Source of the DNA: an uncultured Pseudomonadota bacterium | GTDB taxonomy: Bacteria; Myxococcota_A; UBA796; GCA-2862545 | DNA: 16,636 nucleotides | Reading direction: 5' to 3' | Assembly: GCA_937891875.1 (NCBI GenBank) | Contig: CALATR010000851.1 | Span: forward strand, 1-16,636 | Part shown: one piece after another, positions 11,424-16,636 of the stretch | Layout of the letters: every line of letters starts with the position of its first letter | How positions within the stretch are numbered: position 1 is the first letter of the stretch | Notes under the pieces: generated by a model | The model's database searches: none | Told to the model about the DNA's origin: nothing | What the model saw: only the letters and a program-made list of their open reading frames with translations | Program-made: the position numbers and the translations under genes

Positions 11424-13273
11424 TGGCGCCGTCCGGCAGCGCCACCCGGGCCCGCCGGATCGGGCTCCGCAGCCTCCGCTTCCGCATCGTCGCGCTCTTC
11501 GTGGCCGCGCTGCTCGCCCTGTTCGGCGCGCTCGCCTTCCTGCTCTGGCAGCAGCAGCGCACCGCGGGCAGCCTCGAGGTGCTCACCCAGGCCTACCTGC
11601 CGCTCTCCAAGGTCGCCGCGCGGCTCGATCGCGACCGTCAGCGCGTCGGCAACGACCTCGACCGCATCATGCGCGACGCGCCCCGGCCGGGCACCGGCGC
11701 CGAGAGCCCGACCGTGATCTACACGGAGGCCTTCCAGCGCAACCTCATCTATGGCAGGACCTACGCCGAGAAGGCCCGCGCGCTCGCCCCCAGCTCGGAG
11801 GAGCGGGCGGTGCTGAACAAGGTCGAGACCCACCTGGCGCGGATCGACGAGCGGGCCCGGCGCTGGGAGGAGCAGTCCCGGCAGCTGGTGGAGCTGGCGG
11901 AGAGCGGGCGGGCGGAGGAGGCGAAGCAGCTGGCGATGGCGCTCCGGGGCACCGGCGACTCGCTGGGCACCGAGATCGAGCAGCTGGTGCGCCTGGTGGA
12001 CGGGCGGATCAACGCGGTCACCCTCGAGTCCGAGCAGGACCAGCTGCGCGGGGTCGCGGTCGCGGTGGCCCTGTCCGCGGTCGCCCTGGTGCTGGCGATC
12101 GTGCTGGTCGGCGCGGTCGTGGCGGTCGTGCGTCCGATCGGGCGGCTGACCGAGCAGGTCCAGCGGCTCGCGGCGGGCGAGCGGATCGGCAAGGTGGAGG
12201 TGCGCGGCGGGGACGAGGTCGCTGTGCTGGCCTACGAGTTCGACCAGATGGCCCAGGCCCTGCGCGAGCGCGACCAGCGCCTGACCGAGCGCGCCGACCA
12301 GCTGCGCCGCCTGTCGCGCTACCTCGGCAGCGTCGTCGACAGCCTGCAGGAGGCGCTGATCGTCGTGGAAGGGGGGGAGGTGACCCTCGCAAACCCGGCG
12401 GCGAGCCGGACGTTTGGCGTGGAGCGCTCGGTGGAGCCCCCGGAGATCCTGGCGGACCTGCCGCCCGGTCGGCACGAGGTGGAGCTGGACCGCCGGCGCT
12501 TCGAGATCCGCATCGCCCCGTTCGGCGATGGGGGCGCGATCATCGTCGGGGACGACGTCACCGAGCAGACCGCGACCCGGGAGCGCCTGGCCCGCTCGGA
12601 GCGCCTGGCGGTGGTCGGCCAGATGCTGGCGCAGATCACCCACGAGGTGCGCAACCCGCTGAACGCCCTGTCCCTGAACGCCGAGCTGATGGCCGACGAG
12701 CTGGCCAGCCTGGACGCGGAGCGGCACACCGAGGCGTGGGACCTGCTGGGCACGATCTCGACCGAGATCGACCGGCTGACCGAGGTGACCGGCCACTACC
12801 TCCAGCTGGCCCGGCGCCCGCCTGCCGCCCTGGCGGAGGCCGATCTGGGCGCGATCGTCGAGGACGTCGCCCGGCTGGTGCGCCCGGAGCTGGAGCAGGA
12901 AGGCGTGGGGCTCACCCTGGACGTGGTGGTCAGCGAGGCGGTGCTCGCGGACGGCAACCAGCTGCGCCAGGCCCTGCTGAACGTGCTGCGCAACGCGGTC
13001 GAGGCGGGGGCGAAGCAGCTGCGCCTGTCGGTGACGGCAGACGACGACGAGGTCCGCCTGGAGCTGGCCGACGACGGGCCGGGCATGTCCGCCGAGGAGG
13101 CGGAGCGTGCGTTCGACCCGTTCTGGTCGAGCAAGGCGACCGGCACGGGCCTGGGTCTGGCGATCACGAAGCAGATCCTGGAGGACCACGGGGGCCGGGT
13201 CGAGGTGGCGTCGGAGAGCGGCGCGGGCACGACGGTGGTGCTGGTGCTGCCGCGCATGGTGCTCGCGGCGTAG
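11423..13273 (+). CDS. Transmembrane sensor histidine kinase (HAMP, PAS-like, HisKA, HATPase)
   Basis: 616 residues. TM1 is about 20-42 and TM2 about 211-235. Between them is a ~165-residue helical periplasmic region like the four-helix-bundle sensors of chemoreceptor-type proteins. HAMP follows (236-290, RPIGRLTEQVQRLAAGE), then a PAS-like segment (298-385, VVDSLQEALIVVEGGEVTLANPAA). The H-box THEVRNPLNAL gives phospho-acceptor His407. The ATP site has N-box N524 (LRNAVEAG), DDGPGM (550-555), FDPFWSSK and GTGLGLAI (from 574). It resembles NtrB-type kinases that partner NtrC-family regulators, and such a regulator begins at 16150. The signal is unknown. It overlaps the upstream exported-protein gene by one base. 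Confidence 0.95.
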   Translation: MAPSGSATRARRIGLRSLRFRIVALFVAALLALFGALAFLLWQQQRTAGSLEVLTQAYLPLSKVAARLDRDRQRVGNDLDRIMRDAPRPGTGAESPTVIYTEAFQRNLIYGRTYAEKARALAPSSEERAVLNKVETHLARIDERARRWEEQSRQLVELAESGRAEEAKQLAMALRGTGDSLGTEIEQLVRLVDGRINAVTLESEQDQLRGVAVAVALSAVALVLAIVLVGAVVAVVRPIGRLTEQVQRLAAGERIGKVEVRGGDEVAVLAYEFDQMAQALRERDQRLTERADQLRRLSRYLGSVVDSLQEALIVVEGGEVTLANPAASRTFGVERSVEPPEILADLPPGRHEVELDRRRFEIRIAPFGDGGAIIVGDDVTEQTATRERLARSERLAVVGQMLAQITHEVRNPLNALSLNAELMADELASLDAERHTEAWDLLGTISTEIDRLTEVTGHYLQLARRPPAALAEADLGAIVEDVARLVRPELEQEGVGLTLDVVVSEAVLADGNQLRQALLNVLRNAVEAGAKQLRLSVTADDDEVRLELADDGPGMSAEEAERAFDPFWSSKATGTGLGLAITKQILEDHGGRVEVASESGAGTTVVLVLPRMVLAA

Positions 13274-13297
13274 GCCAGCCCTGGCGTTCTTCGCGCG

Positions 13298-13324
13298 ATC
13301 GGGGCAAACTCCCCCGTCCCCGAT
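13298..13324. other. Inverted repeat between kinase and lectin lipoprotein
   Basis: ATCGGGG (13298-13304) and CCCCGAT (13318-13324) form a 7-bp stem with a 13-base loop. Inside, GGGG and CCCC can pair in a shorter alternative stem. The right arm touches the GGAGG ribosome site of the next gene (13325-13329). It may be a weak terminator of the kinase transcript or a translational control of the lectin gene; no T-run follows. Confidence 0.35.
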
Positions 13325-13335
13325 GGAGGTCTCCC

Positions 13336-13998
13336 ATGTCGCGCTGGCTCGTCCTCGCTGCGCTCCTGTCCGCATGTTCCGCCGGTACCGTCGGCATCGT
13401 CGACGACACCGGATCCCGCGACACCGGGGACGACACCGACGTGGACACCGACACCGGCGATCCCGGCCCGGAGGATGCGGACGCAGACGGCTTCCCCGCA
13501 GACGAGGACTGCGACGACAACGACCCGACGATCTTCCCGGGTGCGGAGGAGTGGTGCGACCTGGTCGACCACGACTGCGACGGTGAGGCGGTCGAGGAGG
13601 ACGCCTGCCCCTGCGACGTGCTCATCGAGGCGGTCGGCACGCTCTACATGGGGTGCACGGACTGGGCGAACTGGGACGACGCGGCGGCCGCCTGCGAGGA
13701 TGCGGGCATGCACCTCATGATCCCGACGACGGCAGGCGAGGAGGAGGTGCTGGTCGACTACAACCGCCGCACCCGCCGCCCGCTGATCTGGCTCGGCGCG
13801 ACGGACCGCGACCGCGAGGGCTCGTGGCTGTGGGTGGACGGATCCCGGGTCGGCGACGGCGGCGACTGGCTCCGCGGCGAGCCGAACGACTGGTGGGGCG
13901 AAGACTGCATGGCCTACGACGCCACCCGCGGCGGCTGGGCGGACGTCGGCTGCGAGACGGTGGGCGGCTTCGTGTGCGAGCTGCCGGTCGGGGAGTAG
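13336..13998 (+). CDS. Lipoprotein with MopE-type motif and C-type lectin-like domain
   Basis: 220 residues. The start is firm: ATG with GGAGG six bases upstream (13325-13329). The lipobox gives Cys14 (LLSAC). An Asp/Thr linker (about 23-45) leads to one MopE-type motif (46-82: DADADGFPADEDCDDNDP...CDLVDHDCDG). From about 95 to 216 it is a C-type lectin-like domain: W-x-x-A-x-x-x-C at the first helix (to C120), WLGATDRDREGSWLWVDG (152-169), EPN (182-184), WAD in place of the usual WND (201-203), and cysteines C107, C120, C191, C206 and C214 in family-like places. EPN in this family is associated with mannose-type sugar binding. It would be a surface sugar- or protein-binding lipoprotein. The WND to WAD change leaves calcium-dependent sugar binding uncertain. 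Confidence 0.9.
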   Translation: MSRWLVLAALLSACSAGTVGIVDDTGSRDTGDDTDVDTDTGDPGPEDADADGFPADEDCDDNDPTIFPGAEEWCDLVDHDCDGEAVEEDACPCDVLIEAVGTLYMGCTDWANWDDAAAACEDAGMHLMIPTTAGEEEVLVDYNRRTRRPLIWLGATDRDREGSWLWVDGSRVGDGGDWLRGEPNDWWGEDCMAYDATRGGWADVGCETVGGFVCELPVGE

Positions 13999-14029
13999 GG
14001 CGGGCCGGCAGCGGGGAAGGCGGGCCGGC

Positions 14030-14117
14030 GATCGTCTGGCGGGAAGTCGTGTTGCTGCGGGCGAGGGAGTGGCGGGCCGCCGATCGTCTGGCGGTAAGTC
14101 GCGTTGCTTCCGGCGAG
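14030..14117. repeat. Tandem 52-bp arm units leading into element B
   Basis: GATCGTCTGGCGG occurs at 14030 and again at 14082, giving a 52-bp period. Each unit continues with AAGTCG(T/C)GTTGCT and CGAGGGAGTGGCGG. The second unit is cut by the insertion sequence after 14117 and resumes at 15716. Its part from 14098 is the outer left arm of element B. The stretch from the lectin stop (13998) to 14030 is GC-rich with CGGGCCGGC repeated. Confidence 0.75.
14110..14117. repeat. Target-site duplication, left copy
   Basis: CCGGCGAG directly precedes the left end of the insertion sequence and recurs at 15708-15715 directly after the right end. Removing the IS and one copy restores the arm unit reading CCGGCGAGGGAGTGGCGG. 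Confidence 0.85.
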
Positions 14118-14162
14118 GAGAGTGTCCGATTCGCTGTGTAAACCTGCCTTGCCGGTAGGCTC
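14118..14162 (+). repeat. Left terminal inverted repeat of the IS
   Basis: It begins GAGAGTGTCCG and contains TGTGTAAACC and GTAGGCTC, each mirrored in the right end. The two longest conserved blocks are at positions 3-11 and 18-27 of the repeat, the expected layout for transposase binding and cleavage sites. Confidence 0.85.
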
Positions 14163-14182
14163 TTCCAAGAAGGGAGAGCGTG

Positions 14183-15412
14183 ATGTCCGACGAGAAGATG
14201 ATGACCGACCTGGTGGCGAAGCTGGCCTTGCAGGTTGACTCTGCCGATGATCTCGAAGCTGCGGTGATGCAGCTCAAGAAGCGGGCGATGGAACGGATGC
14301 TCAACGAGGAGTTGAACCAGCATCTCGGCTACGTGAAGCATGCGCCCGAGGGGTACAACGGCGGGAACAGCCGGAACGGGACCTCGGCGAAGACGGTGCT
14401 CACCGACACCGGCGCCGTCAGGTTGGACGTACCTCGAGACCGTGATGGCACGTTCGAGCCTCAGGTCGTGAAGAAGGGCCAGCGGCGACTCAAGGGCTTC
14501 GACGACAAGGTGATCAGCCTGTACGCGCGCGGTCTGACCGTTCGTGAGGTGCGCGGGCACCTGGAGGAGATCTACGGTGTCGATGTCAGCCCAGACCTCA
14601 TCTCGCGCGTCACGGACGGGGTGCTTGAGGAGGTCGCGAAATGGCAGCATCGCCCGCTCGAAGCGGTCTATCCGATGCTCTACCTCGACGGCTTCGTGGT
14701 GAAGGTTCGCCATGATGGTGTCGTCCGCAACCGCATCATCTACGTGGCGCTCGGCATCAACATGCAGGGACACAAGGAGGTCTTGGGCCTCTGGGTAGCC
14801 GAGAGCGAGGGCGCGAAGTTCTGGTTGTCGGTGATCAACGAACTCCGCCATCGCGGCGTGGAGGACATCCTCATCGCCAGCGTGGACGGACTGAAGGGCT
14901 TCCCAGAGGCGATCGAGGCGGCCTTCCCGCGGACGGTGGTGCAGACGTGCATCGTCCACATGGTCCGCAACAGCACCCGCATGGTCGCCTACAAGAACCG
15001 CAGGGCCGTCGCAAAGAGCCTCCGCCGCGTCTACTCGGCCGCGACGGAGGAGGCGGCGCTGGTGGCCTTGGATGACTTTGGCGACGAGTGGGACGCCAAG
15101 TACCCATCCATCAGCAAGTCATGGCGGGACAACTGGACGCGGATCTCGCCGTTCTTCGAGTTCTCCCCGGAGATCCGTCGCGCTGTGTACACGACCAACC
15201 CGATTGAGGCGTTGAACCGGCAGCTTCGAAAGGTCGTCAAGACACGTGGTGCGTTCCCACACGACAACGCGGTGTTCAAGCTTCTCTGGCTGGCGATCAC
15301 GCGCCTGAGCAAGAAGTGGACGTATCCGAAGCAGAACTGGGACCTGGTGGTCCAACAGCTGGCGATCCACTTCGGGGACCGCGTGCCGCTGGAGGCCTAC
15401 GCGAACAGGTAG
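14183..15412 (+). CDS. IS256-family (Mutator-type) transposase
   Basis: 409 residues, full family length. The catalytic triad is visible: Asp169 in MLYLDGFVVKVR, Asp235 in IASVDGLKGF, and Glu342 in TTNPIEALNRQLRK. The Mutator-type C-x2-H-x2-R signature is at TCIVHMVR (C256, H259). The N-terminal part has ELNQHLGY and NSRNGTSAKTV, also typical. ATG 14183 is preferred over the adjoining GTG at 14180 because GGGAG lies six bases upstream. The frame is intact, so the element may be active. It moves the IS by a DDE-type cut-and-paste or copy-out mechanism, making 8-9-bp target duplications. Confidence 0.97.
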   Translation: MSDEKMMTDLVAKLALQVDSADDLEAAVMQLKKRAMERMLNEELNQHLGYVKHAPEGYNGGNSRNGTSAKTVLTDTGAVRLDVPRDRDGTFEPQVVKKGQRRLKGFDDKVISLYARGLTVREVRGHLEEIYGVDVSPDLISRVTDGVLEEVAKWQHRPLEAVYPMLYLDGFVVKVRHDGVVRNRIIYVALGINMQGHKEVLGLWVAESEGAKFWLSVINELRHRGVEDILIASVDGLKGFPEAIEAAFPRTVVQTCIVHMVRNSTRMVAYKNRRAVAKSLRRVYSAATEEAALVALDDFGDEWDAKYPSISKSWRDNWTRISPFFEFSPEIRRAVYTTNPIEALNRQLRKVVKTRGAFPHDNAVFKLLWLAITRLSKKWTYPKQNWDLVVQQLAIHFGDRVPLEAYANR

Positions 15413-15443
15413 AGCGCCAAGGCTATGGACGCTGACGGCCCCA

Positions 15444-15503
15444 TGGACGCTGGGGACAGGCTTCCTGCGCTTCGCGCAGTCGGCGCCCGACCCCCAGCGT
15501 CCA
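15444..15503. other. Nested inverted repeats in the IS 3' region
   Basis: TGGACGCTGGGG (15444-15455) is perfectly mirrored by CCCCAGCGTCCA (15492-15503). In between, CTGCG and CGCAG (15465-15479) form a small hairpin with a CTTCG loop. ATGGACGCTG also occurs as a direct repeat at 15425-15434 and 15443-15452. It starts about 30 bp after the transposase stop and could terminate its transcript, though it lacks a T-run. The remaining IS tail up to 15654 shows no gene. Confidence 0.7.
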
Positions 15504-15654
15504 CAGTGCCTTGGACAGCCTGTGTGCCGTTGTAGACTGGCCCATCGGTGTTGCTGACGGCTGCCCACAGCGCCCACAGCCTCTACGACGACCCACCCAG
15601 GGGACACCTGGCTGCGACGAGGAAGGGCAGCTACGTTGGGGGAGCCCGCGAAGG

Positions 15655-15687
15655 GTAAACCCGAGCCTACGTTCGAGCCGGGTTTAC
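15655..15687. other. Subterminal hairpin at the right end of the IS
   Basis: GTAAACCCG (15655-15663) pairs with CGGGTTTAC (15679-15687) around a 15-base loop. The GTAAACC word is also part of the left terminal repeat, so this end carries the word twice in opposite orientation and could hold two transposase contact sites. Confidence 0.6.
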
Positions 15688-15707
15688 ACAAAAACGCGGA
15701 CACTCCC
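15663..15707 (-). repeat. Right terminal inverted repeat of the IS
   Basis: Read on the minus strand it begins GGGAGTGTCCG and matches the left end in 33 of 45 positions without gaps. CCGGCGAG follows it directly on the plus strand. Confidence 0.85.
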
Positions 15708-15955
15708 CCGGCGAGGGAGTGGCGGCCCGGTCTCCAGTCTCCAGTCTCCAGTCTCCAGCCCTACGCCAGCGGATCCACCCCGTCCGTCTCGGTGCCCTGC
15801 CAAGACCGAAGCCACCGCGTACGACGTCCCGTGGAATTCCAGCGCCGGCGGGATTGCAGCCCCCGCTGCTCGGCCAGACTGCTCCATGGCCGGCCGAAGC
15901 TGGAGACTGGGGACTGGAGACCGCCCCTCCACTCCCTTGCTGGCAGCAACGCGAC
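15708..15955. repeat. Palindromic dispersed element, copy B (right 248 bp, includes TSD copy)
   Basis: The full element is 14098-14117 joined to 15716-15955, 260 bp without the IS and one duplication copy, nearly the same as copy A (262 bp). The left arm ends in four GTCTCCA (15730-15757). The right arm starts with three TGGAGAC-type units (15901-15921, the middle one TGGGGAC) and ends at AGCAACGCGAC (15955). The core is colinear with the reverse complement of the core of copy A but clearly diverged. It holds no recognisable gene. Together with the IS tail and 15956-16149 it makes up the gene-free stretch 15413-16149. Confidence 0.8.
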
Positions 15956-16020
15956 TCCGCGGGAGACCACAGACCGCCCCTCCACTCCCCTGCTCGCAGC
16001 AACGCGACCCGCGCGAGACC
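15920..16020. repeat. Two tandem arm units (~53 bp) at the right end of element B
   Basis: ACCGCCCCTCCACTCCC occurs at 15920 and 15973, each followed by TGCT-x-GCAGCAACGCGAC and a CGCG-x-GAGACC end. The first unit belongs to the right arm of element B; the second is an extra copy, like the degenerate one beside element A at 310-353. Confidence 0.7.
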
Positions 16021-16054
16021 GGCGAGTCGCTCCTCGCCACCCTGTCGCTCCCCC

Positions 16055-16076
16055 TGACACGTCGGTCGCCGTGTCA
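16055..16076. promoter_or_regulatory. Inverted repeat TGACAC-N10-GTGTCA
   Basis: Perfect 6-bp arms lie ten bases apart, about 75 bases before the regulator start. The arm word TGACA recurs in the two boxes just downstream, so this may be an additional binding site for the same protein. Confidence 0.4.
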
Positions 16077-16086
16077 CCCCAGATGT

Positions 16087-16116
16087 GACAACATGTCTCG
16101 CTACTGACAGGTTGTC
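16087..16116. promoter_or_regulatory. Tandem GACA-N3-TGTC boxes, operator candidate
   Basis: GACAACATGTC (16087-16097) and GACAGGTTGTC (16106-16116) are each a GACA-N3-TGTC palindrome, with centres 19 bases apart. Together they also form an 11-bp inverted repeat with one mismatch. They end 33 bases before the regulator start codon, a place suited to autoregulation. The protein that binds is unknown. Confidence 0.5.
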
Positions 16117-16149
16117 CCCCTGGCGCTACTCACGCACCGGGAGGTGCGA

Positions 16150-16636
16150 GTGTCCCAGACCATCCTCGTCGTCGACGACGATCCGTCCAACCGCGTCACG
16201 CTCGAGCGGCTGCTCAAGCGCGAGGGCTTCACCGTGCACCACGCCGCCAGCGGGCGGGAGGCCATGGAGTCGCTGCGGGCGCGGGCCGTCGATCTCGTGC
16301 TGACCGACCTCAAGATGCCGGGCATGTCCGGGCTCGACCTCCTCAAGGCCGTGCGCGCCGTCGATCCCGACGTCGAGGTGGTCGTCATGACCGCTTACGG
16401 CACCGTCGAGACCGCGGTCGAGGCCATGAAGGAGGGGGCGTACGACTTCGTCGCCAAGCCGCTCAAGCGTCTGGAGCTGGTCACGACCGTGCGCAAGGCC
16501 CTGGAGAAGCGGTCGTTGCAGGTGGAGAATCGACGCCTGCGTGAGCAGCTGGGCGTGGTCGGCGAGGGCGAGCTGATCGGTCGCAGCGACGTCATGCGCC
16601 ACCTGCTCGACGAGGCGGAGCAGGTCGCTCCGTCCG
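16150..16636 (+). CDS. NtrC-family response regulator, 5' part (cut by the window end)
   Basis: 162 codons are present before the window ends. Residues 1-120 form a receiver domain: acidic pocket VVDDD (7-11), phospho-acceptor Asp53 in LVLTDLKMPG, TAYG at 81-84 and Lys103 in FVAKP. A helical linker (about 115-135) leads to ELIGRSDVMRHLLDEAEQVAPS, the usual opening of the sigma54-interacting AAA+ domain, so the full protein is probably an enhancer-binding activator of sigma54 promoters. The GTG start is chosen because GGGAGG (16139-16144) lies five bases upstream; another GTG at 16144 overlaps that site. The kinase at 11423-13273 is the plausible partner. Confidence 0.93.
   Translation, partial: MSQTILVVDDDPSNRVTLERLLKREGFTVHHAASGREAMESLRARAVDLVLTDLKMPGMSGLDLLKAVRAVDPDVEVVVMTAYGTVETAVEAMKEGAYDFVAKPLKRLELVTTVRKALEKRSLQVENRRLREQLGVVGEGELIGRSDVMRHLLDEAEQVAPS

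Larger units (their letters stand above)
14118..15707 (+). mobile_element. IS256-family insertion sequence, intact, 1590 bp
   Basis: The boundaries are set by imperfect terminal inverted repeats (14118-14162 against 15663-15707; 33 of 45 positions match by eye) and by the 8-bp direct repeat CCGGCGAG on both sides, the usual duplication length in the family. It carries one complete transposase and a ~295-bp 3' non-coding part with inverted repeats. Its base composition is visibly less GC-extreme than the flanking genes, in keeping with recent arrival. It sits inside the left arm of palindromic element B and so is younger than that element. Confidence 0.9.

Noticed and set aside
12736..13335. 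An open frame upstream of and continuous with the lectin lipoprotein
   Set aside because: This part is a shadow of the kinase catalytic domain in another frame. The lipobox and GGAGG site fix the start at 13336.
16121..16136. Possible sigma54 promoter before the regulator (TGGCGC...GC with GG-N10-GC spacing)
   Set aside because: The TT before GC is missing, and the transcript would start downstream of the ribosome site that serves GTG 16150.

Overview
The window is very GC-rich and looks like chromosomal DNA of a Gram-negative bacterium, most likely a member of the Myxococcota or a related former deltaproteobacterial lineage. Three things point there: outer-membrane biogenesis genes (a SurA-type chaperone next to pdxA), several lipoproteins with 'LxxC' lipoboxes, and lipoproteins carrying the Asp/Cys-rich MopE-type motif (DCDDN...PG...CD..DNDC) behind Asp/Thr-rich linkers. 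The taxonomic placement is inference from gene content only.

Layout. (1) 1-357 holds no gene. It contains a ~260-bp palindromic element (copy A) with ~56-bp inverted arms built on GTCTCCA/TGGAGAC tandem repeats. (2) 358-5213, minus strand: a secreted lysozyme-fold protein, a PRMT-like methyltransferase, and a 939-residue lipoprotein with Ig-like, MopE, beta-helix-like and glycine-rich parts. (3) 5259-7735, plus strand: a long-form HflX GTPase and an unknown lipoprotein, closed by a strong stem-loop that faces a convergent operon. (4) 7795-10740, minus strand: a tightly packed operon of a parvulin-type lipoprotein, SurA and PdxA. (5) 10809-13998, plus strand: a small exported beta-rich protein overlapping a transmembrane histidine kinase by one base, then a MopE/C-type-lectin lipoprotein. 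(6) 13999-16149, gene-poor: tandem arm repeats and a second palindromic element (copy B), split by an intact IS256-family insertion sequence with 8-bp target duplications. (7) 16150 to the end: the start of an NtrC-family response regulator, preceded by tandem GACA-N3-TGTC boxes.

How the parts fit. The parvulin lipoprotein and SurA should act together on outer-membrane protein folding. The exported protein and kinase look like a translationally coupled sensor unit, and the NtrC-type regulator downstream is its plausible partner, now separated by the lectin gene, the repeats and the IS. The least explained structures are the palindromic elements. Both copies lie in the same orientation directly behind a MopE-type lipoprotein gene. 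The other notable pairing is the PRMT-like enzyme next to a lipoprotein containing RGG motifs.
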